This document shows, in pieces, positions 36,345 through 55,957 of a stretch of 64,000 nucleotides of DNA. Both the position numbers and the translations under genes were made by a program. The stretch spans positions 5,828,001 to 5,892,000 of the forward strand of contig JAVHKY010000034.1 in the NCBI GenBank assembly GCA_035079385.1. Direction: 5' to 3'. Origin of the DNA: Aspidiotus rigidus (lineage: Eukaryota > Arthropoda > Insecta > Hemiptera > Diaspididae). The notes below the pieces were generated by a model. That model saw nothing but the letters and a program-made list of their open reading frames with translations, was not told the DNA's origin and ran no database searches. Numbering within the stretch: position 1 is the first letter of the stretch; every line of letters starts with the position of its first letter.

Positions 36345-37190
36345 TACGAAGGTCTATTTGGACCTTACAGGTAAACTGACTGTCCTCTCATCCAATGTCT
36401 TTCGACAGAAAGTCCGACATGGAGCACAGAGAATTCTCCAGCAAATCTTGAACAATATCCAGAGAATGAAACGATAAGGCTTTTCCCACACATAAATTTA
36501 TTAAAATATTATAACGTTTTGACTACCTCGTAGTTTTTATCAAACGAAACTGCGGAGGAAATCAAAATCAAACGAGGAGTTGAAATAAAAAGTAATACGG
36601 AATGAGATGAATCCGATTACTGTACAGTAGGTTCTTTCTGAACGTAGCGAATCTCCTTTAAAATTAACGTTATCTTTATCAGTCTTGATAATTCCAAATG
36701 GTGAGTACACGGTTTGCGCCTCGAAATTTCTAAAACGAAGTTCACCTACCTTTTGAGTTTCAAACTCAGCAACGCCATCTGCTGGACAGATTTTAGGTTA
36801 GACTAATAACCGGCCTATATTTCCAGATTCTACGCTCAAAATTGCATCTAAATCGACTACAAACTTAAATTTGATAAATATCAAAAGGTATAATGCATCT
36901 TTGCGGGAAAAAATTTAAATCGGCTTGTGCGGACTGCCTCCCCCTCCCCTCCAGTCGACAGACCCGGGCGGAACAACGCCATTATTGTTACGACACTAGC
37001 GCACCATGCGCATATATCTTGAACCTACCTCACACTGCTTGTCTCCGTGCCGGTAACCCTGTACTGCTCGTGTAGAGTTAACGTGTACCGTGAACCTCGC
37101 TAGCTCGCACAACCCAGAGAGCAGTTAAGGACGCCGGATGCTCGATCCTCTTGTGAATAACATGTAATACATAACAATTATTCATATACA
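36345..37190. other. No gene seen
   Basis: Upstream flank of family S1 member b. The open frame at 36893-37075 has no supporting feature. Confidence 0.5.
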
Positions 37191-37191
37191 A

Positions 37192-38105
37192 CATTCTAAA
37201 CTTATACTACTAGGCCTAGAACTAGGCAGCTGTAGTAGTTTTAGCCTTTTATTATTCTAAGTCTATTTGGGCAGGGGGTCAGTTGGTCATCAACCTTGAC
37301 ACACCTACTTTAGGGAAAGAAAAATGTCGACCTTTAGCTTTCATTCCAGGCCGCTGCTGAACCATTTGCTCCGTTTTTCAGGTTGAACCATCTGCTCAGT
37401 GCACCACCCGCTTGGTGAACCACCTGCTTTCCATTGAACCACTTTCTTGGTGAACCGCCTGCTTGGTGAACCGTTTGATCCTTTGTGAGAACCAAGGTAC
37501 TCTGGTTCATGAGGGTGGTCCTCCGAGCAGTGCATCGTGCGGGTGGTGCATCGAGCGGGTGGTGCACGAAGCAACTGGTTCAATGGAAAGCACCTAGTAG
37601 CTGGTTCAATTGGAACAACTGAACAGGTGATTCAACATGGGAGCACCGGGAGAATTGTGAAAAATTTCCACTTTTGAGCTATACAGACTCGGAGACTCGG
37701 CATGATTTCCACTTTTGACTTATACAGTATATGATAGGAGTGGAAATTTTTTTTGGTCGACGCATGGCGTTTTCTATGAAAAACCTCCCAATAAAACCGG
37801 TTCCCTGTTAAAACTCAGCAAGTTATGGCCCAAAAACCGTCACCCCGGAAAATGACCCGAATGTGGACTTCAACTACATGGTTGGATTTGTCTCAACAAG
37901 ACAAACCTAACCATCCTAGGATGAAAAATTATCAGACAGTATACTAAACTCATACTTTAAGGCCTAAGCTAGGCAGCTATGGAGTAGGTTTAGCCTTTCA
38001 CTGTATTGAGGCTTTGGGCAGGTGGTCAGTAAACACACCTACTTTAGGGACAGAAGAATTTCGATCTTTAGCTTCCTTGCCAGGCCGCTGCTGAACCATT
38101 TTGCT
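37192..38105. repeat. Direct repeat pair flanking an 'aaccacctgc' minisatellite
   Basis: 37192-37372 and 37930-38105 are diverged direct copies ('ggcctaagctaggcagct', 'cacacctactttaggga', 'ccaggccgctgctgaaccattt'). Between them 37375-37620 carries imperfect ~24-bp units around 'ttggtgaaccacctgc'. Confidence 0.55.
37640..37807. repeat. Copy of dispersed repeat family R1 (right end)
   Basis: Ends with ATAAAACCGGTTCCCTG and contains two 'cacttttga-ctatacag' units and the 'gacgcatggcg' block seen in other copies. The left end is lost. Confidence 0.5.
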
Positions 38106-38339
38106 CTCTATCCCTCACAAAAAATCTTTATCAACTTCCTCTTCAACTTTTTTCTGTCCAAAACTGTCAAATTCCGTGGTATCCTTAACATTTTACTTAC
38201 TCGAACCATACCCCAGTCAAAAATAGTTTTCAAACTGTTTGACTTATCAAAAAAATCGACCAGTACTTCTACTTACTTTGACCTAATGTACTAAGTTCAT
38301 TTACCGGCACCATCTTCATCCTTTGCTTCGTCGACAATT

Positions 38340-39050
38340 CAAAATTCAATGATGGTTTTGTATAATATTTCATTAATAACAAAATTCTCTCTCACCGGCA
38401 CCGCAACTCTGTCACAATGCTAACAGCCGAGATGCATGCTATCTTCCAATGCCTAGAATCCTAACTCTCCCTCCTCCTTCATCACCCTTACCTTTTGTTG
38501 ATGTTTCATGTCTCTGCTTCGATCCCTCCTCTCCCATGCCCCAATTCCAAAATTGCGTGCGCGTGCGTTCAGTTGACCTCGAGACTTGGAAAAAATAGCT
38601 CGACCATTAGGCCAATTCCAGTCTATACTAGCTTTATACTAAGTTGAGGCCCTAATAATCCTGTATACCGTATCCCTTCTCTTCCTTCATATGAACTACA
38701 CATATGACGTCACCAGCTGGCAAAGTCATTAGCCGAGACCTCGAGGCTCCCTCCACCTATGACGTTATCAGTGCTGTCGTCATCAGCCAGGGAAAGTGAA
38801 AACCCCCAGGACTAGATGGCTCACGTTCTCCTAATGAGCCTTCCATCCAACTCCTACTCCGAAACCATCCTCTTGGTCCCCGGCCACAGCGAAATAAAAG
38901 GGTCGCGGAAAAATCGACCAAGCCGTAAGAGGTATCACGAGACTAACCCTGATCCTCATCATAGTAAATTAGACTTGACTTTTCGTCTTCACTCTATTAA
39001 TAAATTTAGCCCCGGGCTGTGTATGACGTCTTCAGTATCGTGACCTAATT
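38340..39050 (+). mobile_element. Non-LTR retrotransposon RNase H fragment (plus strand)
   Basis: Frame pieces read T-A-E-M-H-A-I-F-Q-C-L-E near 38420-38455 and L-V-P-G-H-S-E-I-K-G near 38873-38902. These are the (A/T)-A-E-L-x-A-I and V-P-G-H-x-G-I-x-G-N motifs of LINE RNase H domains. Frames are broken; decayed. Confidence 0.55.
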
Positions 39051-39459
39051 CAGAGATATGATTTTACCAGCTGAAGTTGAGCCATTTGTGAAACACAAAC
39101 GAGAATGCTCTTCAATTCAGCTGTATAGACAAACGTCGTATTTTTTAAACGACATGCTGATGTTTTCGTTTATGGAGAACACGTGACCCACTTTATGAGA
39201 TTGCGTTTTGAACCACCTGTAAGACAGATGGTATGGTTTGCGAAATCGTTGAGTAGTTTTGACATTCGTTGTCTAAAACTAGGATTTTAATTGAGTAAGG
39301 GTACGTTTGCGTATAGTTGACGAGGAAAGGTCAGGTTGATTTCAGATACAATGGATTTGTGAATGGAGAAATGAGAAAGTCGAGGGGATAGCGACGATTT
39401 AGCCGCGCTTTGAACACCATTTGGAACTTGCCTTTCTCTTATGTGAATAGCTTGATCAA

Positions 39460-39741
39460 TCAAATATTTGCCATACTACGCACGGTTACCAACTCTTGAA
39501 ACTTTGAGTTTAAATCCCCATAGCCTCGATGTAGCTCAAATGCTTGTGAAAAAATAAGGGGAAAAGACATTACAACGCTCCTCTCATTTTTGTTCAAAGG
39601 TTTCCCCTTTTCTTGTTCACATAGTAATTCTTCTGAAATTATCATGGTGCTTACATGTTTCAGTCTAGTTATCAGAAGGTCCTCAAATTCAATTGTCGAG
39701 AATGAAATTAAATTCTTTTCAATCTCAAATTTTTTCATCAT
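39460..39741 (-). CDS. Isolated 93-codon open frame, uncertain
   Basis: Minus-strand frame beginning near MKKFEIEKNLISFSTIEF. It has a helical, charged composition unlike the surrounding repeats (E-E-L-L-C-E-Q-E-K-G-K-P). No homology recognised, no clear acceptor at its 5' side. It lies 300 bp beyond the 3' end of the S2 gene at 40050 and could be a remnant of another secreted-protein gene or chance. Confidence 0.2.
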   Translation of the reverse strand: MMKKFEIEKNLISFSTIEFEDLLITRLKHVSTMIISEELLCEQEKGKPLNKNERSVVMSFPLIFSQAFELHRGYGDLNSKFQELVTVRSMANI

Positions 39742-40049
39742 TCATACGGGTATCATATTTCCTTCCAGAACTCCGACGCGACGGACAAAACATAAAATTA
39801 AGCGACATATTTCTCAACAGTCATCATTTTTGATTATTGTCAGAACTCATTTAATGAGACTCGATCTACCAATACTGATACTAGTTAAAATGTGAGGATT
39901 GAAGAAGAACAGTAGGATCCTATATTAGAATCTTTATCGTTTGAAATTTGAAAAACTCGAATTCAACAAATCCGAACACGTGGAAAATTATTTCCGTTTC
40001 ATCAATAAATTTTCCGAGGCATATTCACAGAAACGAGTGTAGGCCTAAT

Positions 40050-47189
<7,140 letters not shown>

Positions 47190-47340
47190 AACAGGCAAAA
47201 CTTTCACTCCAGGTGAATACCTTCCAATTTATCAGAAATCGATAATCATATTTTTCCCAATTACATACTTCGATTTCTAATAGCTTAGCTCTACCAAAAA
47301 TACGTGAAATATATCTTGAACAGAAATGAGAATAAATTTT

Positions 47341-47380
47341 CACTTGTGTAATCAACTTCGTTATTCGAATCATTCAAAGA
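47341..47380 (-). promoter_or_regulatory. Conserved upstream block of S2 gene 3
   Basis: 'gtgtaatcaacttcgttatt' and the following 'cgaatcattc' lie about 155-190 bp upstream of the ATG. A near-identical block is at the same distance upstream of gene 2 (54184-54220). Conservation in otherwise diverged flanks suggests a shared promoter or 5' UTR element. Confidence 0.45.
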
Positions 47381-47441
47381 CAGATAGAGGGAGGGGATTC
47401 GTATAGTTGGAGTAATCAACTTTTGCCACTTTTCCACTTTC

Positions 47442-49250
47442 TTGTTTGTACGTAAGATTGGAATTTCGTCATTCGTGACGCTACCAATAGTAGAGGAGGA
47501 GGGTATATCCCTCTTAGGTACCGAGGACGAGGACGTAGCAGTTAATAGACTGCGGGATAGTTATTGGAACGTTCCGAGCCCGGATGAGATATCGAATCCA
47601 GACGGGAGCGCAATATATTCAGTTGACCCGACACAGCTCTTTGATACTTTCAATACAGAAGTTGCTACAAGACTGTTCCCTGTGCGGTGGAAGAAAACCA
47701 GGCTAGCGTTGATCGAGAAGAAGGATAAACCACCTGGTCTGCCACTCTCTTATCGACCACTTTGCCTGGCAAACTTCTAGAGAGAGTGATAGCTAATAGA
47801 CTCAAGGGAAAGACACATAATCTTGAGTACTCAGTACGGTTTTACTCAGGAGCTCGAGAACCTTAGTTTTACTGGACACTATACTTCAAATGCTGGAATT
47901 AGGCTGACGAAAATAGCCGAGTCAGCAATAGCTATATAACAGTTAGGCGCCGCTGTCAGGCAGAAGATAAGAAATGTGTTCAACTCGATTCTATGGGAGA
48001 GGATATTAGAAACCCTTCTGGACGCAGAAGTGCTTGTATACCTGCTCAGATTGTTGAGCAGCTATCTTGGCTTTTGAGAAATCCGAGCAGAAACGTCTGC
48101 TGGTGCAGTAAAATGCCCATCAGTTACCAATGGTAATCCGCAGAAATCGGTCTTTCAATTGCTCTCGTGTGTTGAGTTTATCTGCTATGTGGATCATACA
48201 TTGGAGGTAGGCACTGCCGAAACAACTGCAGTGGTGGAAAGCAGGGTAAACTGGGCCCTAGAGGTGGTGACGCGTTGGATCAAGTCAGCAAGACTAGAAC
48301 TCGTAGTAGGAAAGACGAAGGCCATGTGATTCGTGAACCGTCGAGAGTTCAGTCCATCCTCCTTTCGCCCGCCAGATTTGAAAATCACGATCAAGAAGGT
48401 GATGGAGTATCTGTGCATCTGGTTTGATTCAAAGCTGAACTTCAGGTACCATTTCCTGATGGCGGGTGGAGTGGTGAACACCTAAGCCGCCTGATGACGA
48501 ACTTAGGAGGGTCGAGGAACACTAGAAGAAAAATAATGATGAGTACCCCATTGTCGATTCTTTTATATGGTGCTCCAGCATGGGTAGACTCAAGAAAAAT
48601 CGTGTACGGAAGGAAAGAGATGGAAAAGATCCACGGAAGAGTTGCGCTGAGATAAGTCAGTGCCTACTGTACTCTCTTTACGGAGGCTCTTTTACCACCA
48701 ACCAAGCTCCTTGCTGATGAGGTGTTCAATGCAAAGAAGAAGACAACGATTGTTTAAGAGGCTTTAAGGGTCAAGCAGGAGGCCAGGCGCTTCTTGCTTT
48801 AGAAATGGAAAGCGAGAATTGAGCTAGGGATATGGGCGACCCGTATTTTAATACGTGACCTTGATGAGTGGATGAACCAAGATTATGGTCAGCTGAACTT
48901 TCACCTGACGCAGTATTGTTGAGTGACCTTGGCTGCTTCAACAAGTACCTTGATGAGAAGTTAGGGAGAGTTGAGCAGGCAAAGTGTTCGCACTGCAATC
49001 AGGGGCGGGATGATGGACCACAGCACACCTTGTTTGAATATGAGGTGTTTAGGCGTGAGCGGGGCAAGCTTGGTCGGTCTCTGCAAGAGATTCGGGTTGA
49101 TGGAACGCTTTAACCTGGTAGCCAGCATGTCACCGAGGAGATTCTTCCGATACTGAAGGTAAATCCGAGAGGGTCGATAATTCATAAGCAGCCAGCACGC
49201 ACTGCAATATGGCAGACGAGTGGGAACGTATACAAGTTATAGTAAATCGT
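47442..49250 (+). mobile_element. Decayed R1-type non-LTR retrotransposon
   Basis: Begins inside the reverse transcriptase (F-P-V-R-W-K-K-T-R-L-A-L-I-E-K then Y-R-P-L-C-L near 47755). The catalytic motif is mutated to Y-V-D-H near 48190. The thumb region shows F-D-S-K-L-N-F near 48425. The C-terminus has C-S-H-C-x8-G-P-Q-H-T-L-F-E (48985-49040), the C-x2-C-x-H-x4 zinc knuckle typical of R1-clade elements. Many stops. It lies between S2 genes 3 and 2. Confidence 0.78.
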
Positions 49251-49419
49251 ATATTCATCTTATCAACTAAAAATATTTGGGTTTTTTCAAAAATACACTG
49301 TTATGGATAAATACAGGTTCAACCACTTGAATAATATGCGGGAATCTTATTTTCATCTTATCGATAGATTTTCCGAGGTATATAAATGAAGAAAATGTAC
49401 TTCATCTTTATACCAGGTA

Positions 49420-52400
49420 TCACCAGACTGACAATTCACTCTTTCGAAAAATTATCTCTATTTCATTTTTAGACGTTCCAAGACGAATGTACATTTCAGG
49501 CCATCTCGTACATCTGTAAGCGATATCTTCGGAACTTTCGACCTTATTAGGGAAGTGCATCACGTATAAATCAGGATCTTTCATGCTACGAGAATTTGGA
49601 GTCAACAATAATTTGAACGGTAAGAGTGCGTTTTCAGCCAAAGTAAACCGGAAATATATGCGATTTTTAGATTGAAGAATATGTCTCTGAGCGATGTGAC
49701 ACATACGCCAACGAGTTTCGTCGTCCAAATCAGTGAATAAATGATGCTGGTGTAACTTTTTATCGTCCTTTAGTGTTTTTTCATCTGTTAAGAAAATAAA
49801 TACGTACGAATTACGAGTATACATAGAATTTAGAGCGATGACTTCATCAGTAACCTCGACCCGATGGAACATTATATTATACAGAGAGGGCAGGATGAGC
49901 TCTGCGGGCGAAGAGGGAACCCGTCAGCCTAAAATGAAGAAACCAGGCTTGTACTAAGCTAAAAGTTACTGGTGGTGGGGCTTTCCTATGACGTCATCAT
50001 GACCAATATAAGTACATCAAAAGTCGACAAAATAGTATGTATTAATTCCTGGTATACCAAAAGGAGGTAGTGAGCTTCTCAGTGCAGACTGACTTGAATT
50101 GGATTAAGCAAATTTTTGACACTGCCGCATTAAAAGAAAAATCACAAAAAAATTACTCAACCTTTCAAAAGTCTAACTATTTTCTTATTGTCACCTTAGG
50201 CACGCAGAAACAGACATATTGAGCAAAATCTACTTTCAAATGTTTGCGCTAAACTTACCTTCACCTTTTGGGTAAAAAAATTCCACGACTTGTACTCCGG
50301 AAACATAAAAATGAGGCTCTAATTGAATGAATGTGAGTTTGATTTTGCTTTTGTCGACCAAGCGTAAATACAAACGTGGCAATACAGGGCATAGGATGGC
50401 CAAATTATGTTCTTCTTTCTGTTTTCCAGAATACTGGAACGTGTACACTTGAGCTTCGGTTACGTTCCTATCGGTGTCCAAAGTTGTCACACCGTTCCAT
50501 TGACGAGCCAAGATACATAATTTGACCCGATCATCTGCATTCAATTGTGTGAAGCTGAAGAAGGTGCTGTCAGATTTTTCTCTTTCGGACGCTGATAACA
50601 TGAATATATTTTATAGGTATAGTATTGACATAATATTATGGTTTGGAAATTGAGGATCTCTTGAAAAACGTTCCCCAAAAGGATTTGGAAAGAATAGCGA
50701 GGACGATGTGCAGTAAATCGAAAAGAGAGTAGTGGTCACGGCTGAGGCAGTGAACTGTCGGTAAAATGTCAAGCATAAATTTTCGATGGAAATAATTTGT
50801 CTCATCCAGTCTTATGAAGACGTATATCTCCTATTTACGAAACCCTTTTTTCAATCTTTTTCCCCAATTTCTTTCATCTCATTATGATCAGGATCCCTTG
50901 ATGACAAAATGGATTGAAGTTATGGCTACGGCTCACCTCGAAAAACTGCTGTAGCTTCGAGAGCATCTTTCTCAAAATTGTATTCATCGATTCCACTCTT
51001 TGAGATGACCAATTGTATTGTGTTTTGTACGTCCCCACGACGTAAATATAACTTAGGCGAAGTTGGACATGGAATCGCAATATCAGTTATTTTCTCGTGT
51101 GCGTATTCAAATTCGTATGGTTGCGCTTTTTCAACATTTCCGTCGACGAAGTACAATTGATTTTTGGTTTTTCTTGACGCGAGAGTGCAAAGATGCTTTC
51201 GATCATTCAATTTCATATGATTGAAATCGGTATCCTTGAATTTTTCGTACAAATCTTTTCCTATAGAAATCAAATCTCATCATCATCGTTCGACCAATCT
51301 CGTTAAGAAAGGCTCAAAACAACCTCGAAAAATGTTTTTTCTTATTTGTAAACATTTAGGGTAGCAACATTCTCGACTTTCCTAGTCATTGTGCTTTGAA
51401 ACTGATTTCTGGACATTGTCACTGGTAATGATTTATTAGAGAATGTGGTAATGACAATCAGTAGAATAACAAACAAATCTAAGGTGCAGGCTTTTACACG
51501 GGTAATATTTGATGTTGGTCAAATGTTTCCAATTCCCCCTCCACATATCTGTACCTTGTTCTTCGAAGTTTTTAAAAGTTCTGCACCCCAAGAAGGTAAT
51601 GAAGTACCTAGGTATCTTGTTCGATTCAAAACTGAGCTTCAGGCACCATTTTCTGATGACAGCAAAAATGGTAAGCAGGGTAGTTACATACTTACGCCGC
51701 CTGATGAAAAACCTAGGAAGGCTGAGAAAAGCAAGAAGAAGGATCACATCACCTTGTCGATGCTCCTGTGTGGTGCCAGAGTATGAGCTGACTCCATAAA
51801 GACACTCTAAAGAAGAAGAGAGATGGTAAAGATCCAACGAAGAATTGCGCTAAAGTGTGTTACTGCTTACCGCACTGTCTCGGCGGAGGCACTTTGTGCA
51901 TTAGCACGTTCACACAACTCGAGCTCCATGCAGAGGAGAGAGTGGTGATGTTCAAGAGGCTTTACGGATCAAGCAGGAGGCCTGCAATGAAGAGCGGGAT
52001 GGCGGACCACAGCACACCTTATTTGAGGCGTGGAGGCGAGAGAACGGCAAGCTTAGTGTGTCTCTTCACGAGATTGGGTAAATTCAAGGCATGCTCCGAG
52101 TAGCTTGGTAGCCCCATGCTAGGTTCCAGAGAACCATGGAACGAGGTGTCTGCATTGGCAGCCATAGTCATGAAGAAGAAGGTGGACTTGGAATGGAATA
52201 GGAAAATGCAGAGCTATGCTACGGCCTACTCGAACTTCTGTACCATACACATACCGATGTGCTCGAAGAAGAGGAAGATTAATTAGCCTGAAGAAAGAGG
52301 AAGAAGAAATGACTCGAACAGCGACTTACCATAGCTAAGGTGGTGTTGTTGTTGTCGTGTGTGCTTTGCAGCTTGGCGGTTGCCAAGAAGAAAAGGGGAT

Positions 52401-54076
52401 TTTCAAAGGAAATTCTTCCAACACCGAAGTCATCCCCGAAAGGGTCAATTCCAATCTTGGAGGAAACAAGATTAATGCATACGCAACCCGCACCCACTCC
52501 ACCACGGGGACGGAAAGTGCTGCTCATGCTATAAGAGCGATGTCAGAGATTTCTTCGAGATTGAACAATTTAGACATAATATTATTATATTTTTCTCTCA
52601 TGTAGCATAACTTACTAAGTGCGATAGGCTTGACTAAAGGAATTTTCGAATTTTCGAGTCGATAATAATCGACTGTAGACCGAACGAGCCTTATCTGAAT
52701 AGAAAACCCCGAGATTATCCTTCGAAGCAGATAAAAATCTGGTAAACCTTTGCATAACATTCCATAATTGTAGTCGTCGTACTTTGAAGTCGAGGGCAAA
52801 TTCTGTTGCCAGTAAGGAACGTAGCTGAAGTCCACCCAAGGTACCTTAGCCTTAACTGCCGCATAAAAACACAACTTTTGACGGTCTTCCGGCATGGGAA
52901 ACCAAGAAACCTGTTCTGGATCACCTGAAATACAGAAACGAAAACTGCTGTACCGGTATGAAGTATGGGTGTTCACTTCTGGACAGATTTAGAAATTCTC
53001 TGTTATAGTGGTAGAAAATCTATATATGTGACCCCGTCTACAGAAACCCGGCTTAGTGTTCAATTACAATCAGGAGAAAAGAAATCTTCCTTCCTCGGTA
53101 AAAGATCCTTTCCTCCTGATCGATATTCAACGCTAAGCCGGGTTTCTGTAGACGGGGTCACATATATTATTATTTTTAACAGGGAATATTTTTACGATGA
53201 GATGTTCTGAAAAAATGTCCGCCATTACTCCAGAAAATTGTGGTTTCCAGAAGAGCGATGGCTGTAATCTATTTTAGAGACCTGAGGATTTCGGAGTAGG
53301 TGTAGAAAAATCGAAGAGTATCGGAAGAGTGCTTCTCAAGTTCTCTCTGTAGAGATTGCGAGCTAAAAATTTCTCCGTCGTGATAAGATCGTTGTTGATG
53401 ACGTCACAAAGGTCAGACGAAAACGCTCTTTGAAGGGCTTCACTGGACTCTTTCGCAAAATATATTATTGGAGATGGGCTCTAAGCTAGACGATCTCGAG
53501 GGCGGGGATTGGATCTACTCTACTAGAGACTAGGAAAAATTTCCAAAGGTTGATAATGACTACCCACGGGCTTCTAGGAAAATGAAATAGAAATGGGAAG
53601 AATTTCAACCTACGAGATGTATGTATAAGGAGAGGTGAAGACCATGAACTGAAGAAGAAAGAAAAAGGAAGGAGAGTTGGACGAAGTGCAAGAGAGGTGT
53701 ATATGAAAGATCAGGTTTCAGTTGCCGACTCGTTTTAATTAAGAAAGTTCAAGGTACCAAAACCTTTAGAAGCAAAAGAAGTAAGCTGTAAATTCCTTAT
53801 ATGGGTCAAATTTTTGTTAAATTTTCCTTCTTTCGCTGTATTTCAAATAAAGCAGTAATGGTTTTTCATCATCAGTCCTTCTTCTAGAATTCCCACGTAA
53901 CTAACGACCAACGGATAAAACCACAGTCATAAAAAATTGTTTCATTGTTACAACTTACCCAAGAAGACACCATCTACTGTTTTTAGTTCAAATTTGAGGG
54001 CCTCTGCATGGTAGCAATACCTTTCACGGAACAAATTACAGACGATGTACATGAAAAAACAAGGCAAAACCTTCAT
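49420..54076 (-). CDS. Secreted four-module protein of unknown function, family S2 (gene 2)
   Basis: Exons on the minus strand: 54076-53959, 52924-52616, 51260-50937, 50591-50259, 49784-49420; 1449 nt, 482 residues, all junctions phase 1. Middle exons are 309, 324 and 333 nt, exactly as in gene 3, and splice sites are canonical (GTAAGT or GTGAGC). The signal peptide exon starts MKVLPCFFMYIVCNLF. Each later exon carries the two motifs: PEDRQKLCFYAA / CKGLPDFYLLR; LNDRKHLCTLA / CPTSPKLYLR; ADDRVKLCILA / CPVLPRLYLR; DETRWRMCHIA / CTRWPEMYIR. Intact frame despite retrotransposon and palindrome insertions in its introns suggests it is under selection. Function unknown. Confidence 0.87.
51430..52290 (+). 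mobile_element. R1-type non-LTR retrotransposon fragment in intron 2 of S2 gene 2
   Basis: Plus-strand pieces read K-Y-L-G-I-L-F-D-S-K-L-S-F-R-H-H-F (about 51595-51650) and continue with the C-terminal region aligned to 48400-49130. It is the same family as the element at 47442-49250, opposite to the host gene, and broken by stops. Confidence 0.68.
53023..53166. repeat. 144-bp near-perfect palindrome in intron 1 of S2 gene 2
   Basis: The outer arms (TATATGTGACCCCGTCTACA... and its complement ending CACATATA) pair over about 38 bases with few mismatches. The inner arms ('atcaggagaaaag-aatctt' and its inverse) extend the stem almost to the centre. It lies ~100 bp upstream of exon 2. Could be a snap-back MITE (TA-rich flanks) or a hairpin in the pre-mRNA. 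Confidence 0.8.
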
Positions 54077-54183
54077 TTCGAATCAATAAATATCTTTCAG
54101 TTTACCAAGAATCGAATATTTCGATTTTTCAATACAAATATGAAGAATACGATACATCATGAACGGAAATGAAAATGAATTAT

Positions 54184-54220
54184 CATTTGTGTAATCAATG
54201 TCGTTATTCAAATCATTCGA
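54184..54220 (-). promoter_or_regulatory. Conserved upstream block of S2 gene 2
   Basis: 'gtgtaatcaatgtcgttatt' and 'caaatcattc' match the block upstream of gene 3 at an equivalent distance from the start codon. The intervening ~110 bp is also alignable. Confidence 0.45.
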
Positions 54221-54319
54221 AGTCTATTTCGTACCTTTCTCAACTTGTTTATATAAGTAAGATTCACTCACGGTTGTATCGGGTATTGTCTATGTTGTAG
54301 ACTTTTTCTTTGATTTTTT

Positions 54320-54930
54320 TCCGAAATTTTTGGTTCCACACCTAATGTTGCAAAAACCAAGGTCATGGTGTTCTCGAAGAAGCACGTCCGATTGTCATAC
54401 CGTCAAGGTAGAGGTTGTACAACAAGTATCAGTTTTCAAGTACTTGAGAACTCTCGTTGTTGAGAACTGTAATGCGACAAGAAAGATGGGCTCAAGAATT
54501 GAGCACCTTCATGGCAATAAAGAAATTCTTTGTAACAAATGGAATAAGCCTGAAGTTGCGTCTTCGAATGGCCCAATGTTATGTCCTCTCAGTCCTGCTA
54601 TATGGCTGTGAAACTTGGACTCTTACTAAAGCAATGGGAGTGATAATATAGACGCACCCGAAATGTACATGACTACTCAAGATATCTTGGACGCAGAAAA
54701 TTACAAATACGGAGGTTTGCAGCAGATCGCCAGAGACGAGAAAGTTCTAGTGGCGATGGTGAAGGAGCGCAAATTGCATTACCTGGGCCACGTTGTATGA
54801 GGCAGAACGTACGGCCTGCTAAAACTTTCTCCGGAGGGAGAAATCCGTGAAAAGTTGTCGCCAAGAAAACGGCAGGACGTCTTGTGGATCGCCAATCCCC
54901 GTACATTAGCGTCGGCGTTGTAAGAAGAAG
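54320..54930 (+). mobile_element. RTE-type non-LTR retrotransposon C-terminal fragment
   Basis: Pieces read F-K-Y-L-R-T-L-V-V-E-N-C-N-A-T (54435-54480), L-L-Y-G-C-E-T-W-T-L-T (54595-54630) and Y-L-G-H-V-V (about 54780), followed by a K-R-Q-D-V-L-W motif. This order is typical of the reverse transcriptase end of RTE-like LINEs. Frameshifted, 5'-truncated, upstream of S2 gene 2. Confidence 0.7.
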
Positions 54931-55825
54931 AATATTCTCAGGAGTTAAGACGTAACTGTGCGTTTCACAGATTCTTAAATTATTGGCAGTAATTAGGACA
55001 GACTAAATTCAAATCAGTAGAGGTAAGAGCGAGGTAAGCCTTGTTGATCTTATTTTTTTCTATCAAAAGTTTTTCAGCAGTACTCAAAAAGAGATCGTAT
55101 CCTAAGATGAAGGAAAAGTAGGATTCCGAAGCGATGGGAAACGTATAAATCTCTGCTCCCTTTCTTTGAGGTTGTAACCCGGGATTTCTCGAGTGCGAGG
55201 CGATCTTAATACAGAGTGGAAGACTTTGGGTTGTTCTTTTTTTATTTAATAATATCCTTTCCTGTCCATAATTGAAGTCATTGTAAACGTCTGCACTCCT
55301 AATTCACCCACAGGATGGTTCCAATTGTAAAAAAAAAATCCCATCTTCCCAAGTAATATGTGGAGTACATTTGACTTACCTGGGGAAAAAACGGGAGTCG
55401 TCGCAAGAGAAAAAATACCTTGAAAGTCCTTCACTATTTGAAATTAGTTGTACTCGTAGTATGCTTGGGCTCAACATGAAACAGGCTCAAGCTGACGCGT
55501 GAAGGTATGTTTACGCTCGCGGTGACATGCAGCTAACAAACCGTGTTTTTTCCCGGTGGGCCCAACGTACTGTACGTACTTCTTGTCTGCATGACAATTC
55601 CTCTTCTTCTTCATGTAGCCTAATAGATATGAAACATAATTTGTATATTTCCACTTTCAGTTTTTATATATTTGCAATTCACGATGAACAACATTATCGT
55701 GGATTGCATATCTTGTGAAGAGACTTGATTCCCGCGAATTTATATTTTCTCTTTCTTAGGTCTCGTTGATTACCGGTATTCAACGGTGATGTAGAAATAA
55801 TCGAGTAACATTGAAGAAGTAAACC
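54931..55825. other. Intergenic spacer, no gene seen
   Basis: Separates S2 gene 1 from the RTE fragment. Small open frames without conserved context. Confidence 0.5.
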
Positions 55826-55831
55826 TTTATT
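55826..55831 (-). promoter_or_regulatory. Candidate polyadenylation signal of S2 gene 1
   Basis: AATAAA on the minus strand, 127 nt past the stop codon at 55958. Confidence 0.45.
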
Positions 55832-55957
55832 GGATAATTTGAAGAACTCGGATCTAACAGTTTCGAACACGCAAAAAATGATTTTTATCTCTTGCCAAAA
55901 TATACTTATTTATGAAAAAAATTAAATAGGTAATCATCTTATCACGATCAAGTCTGA

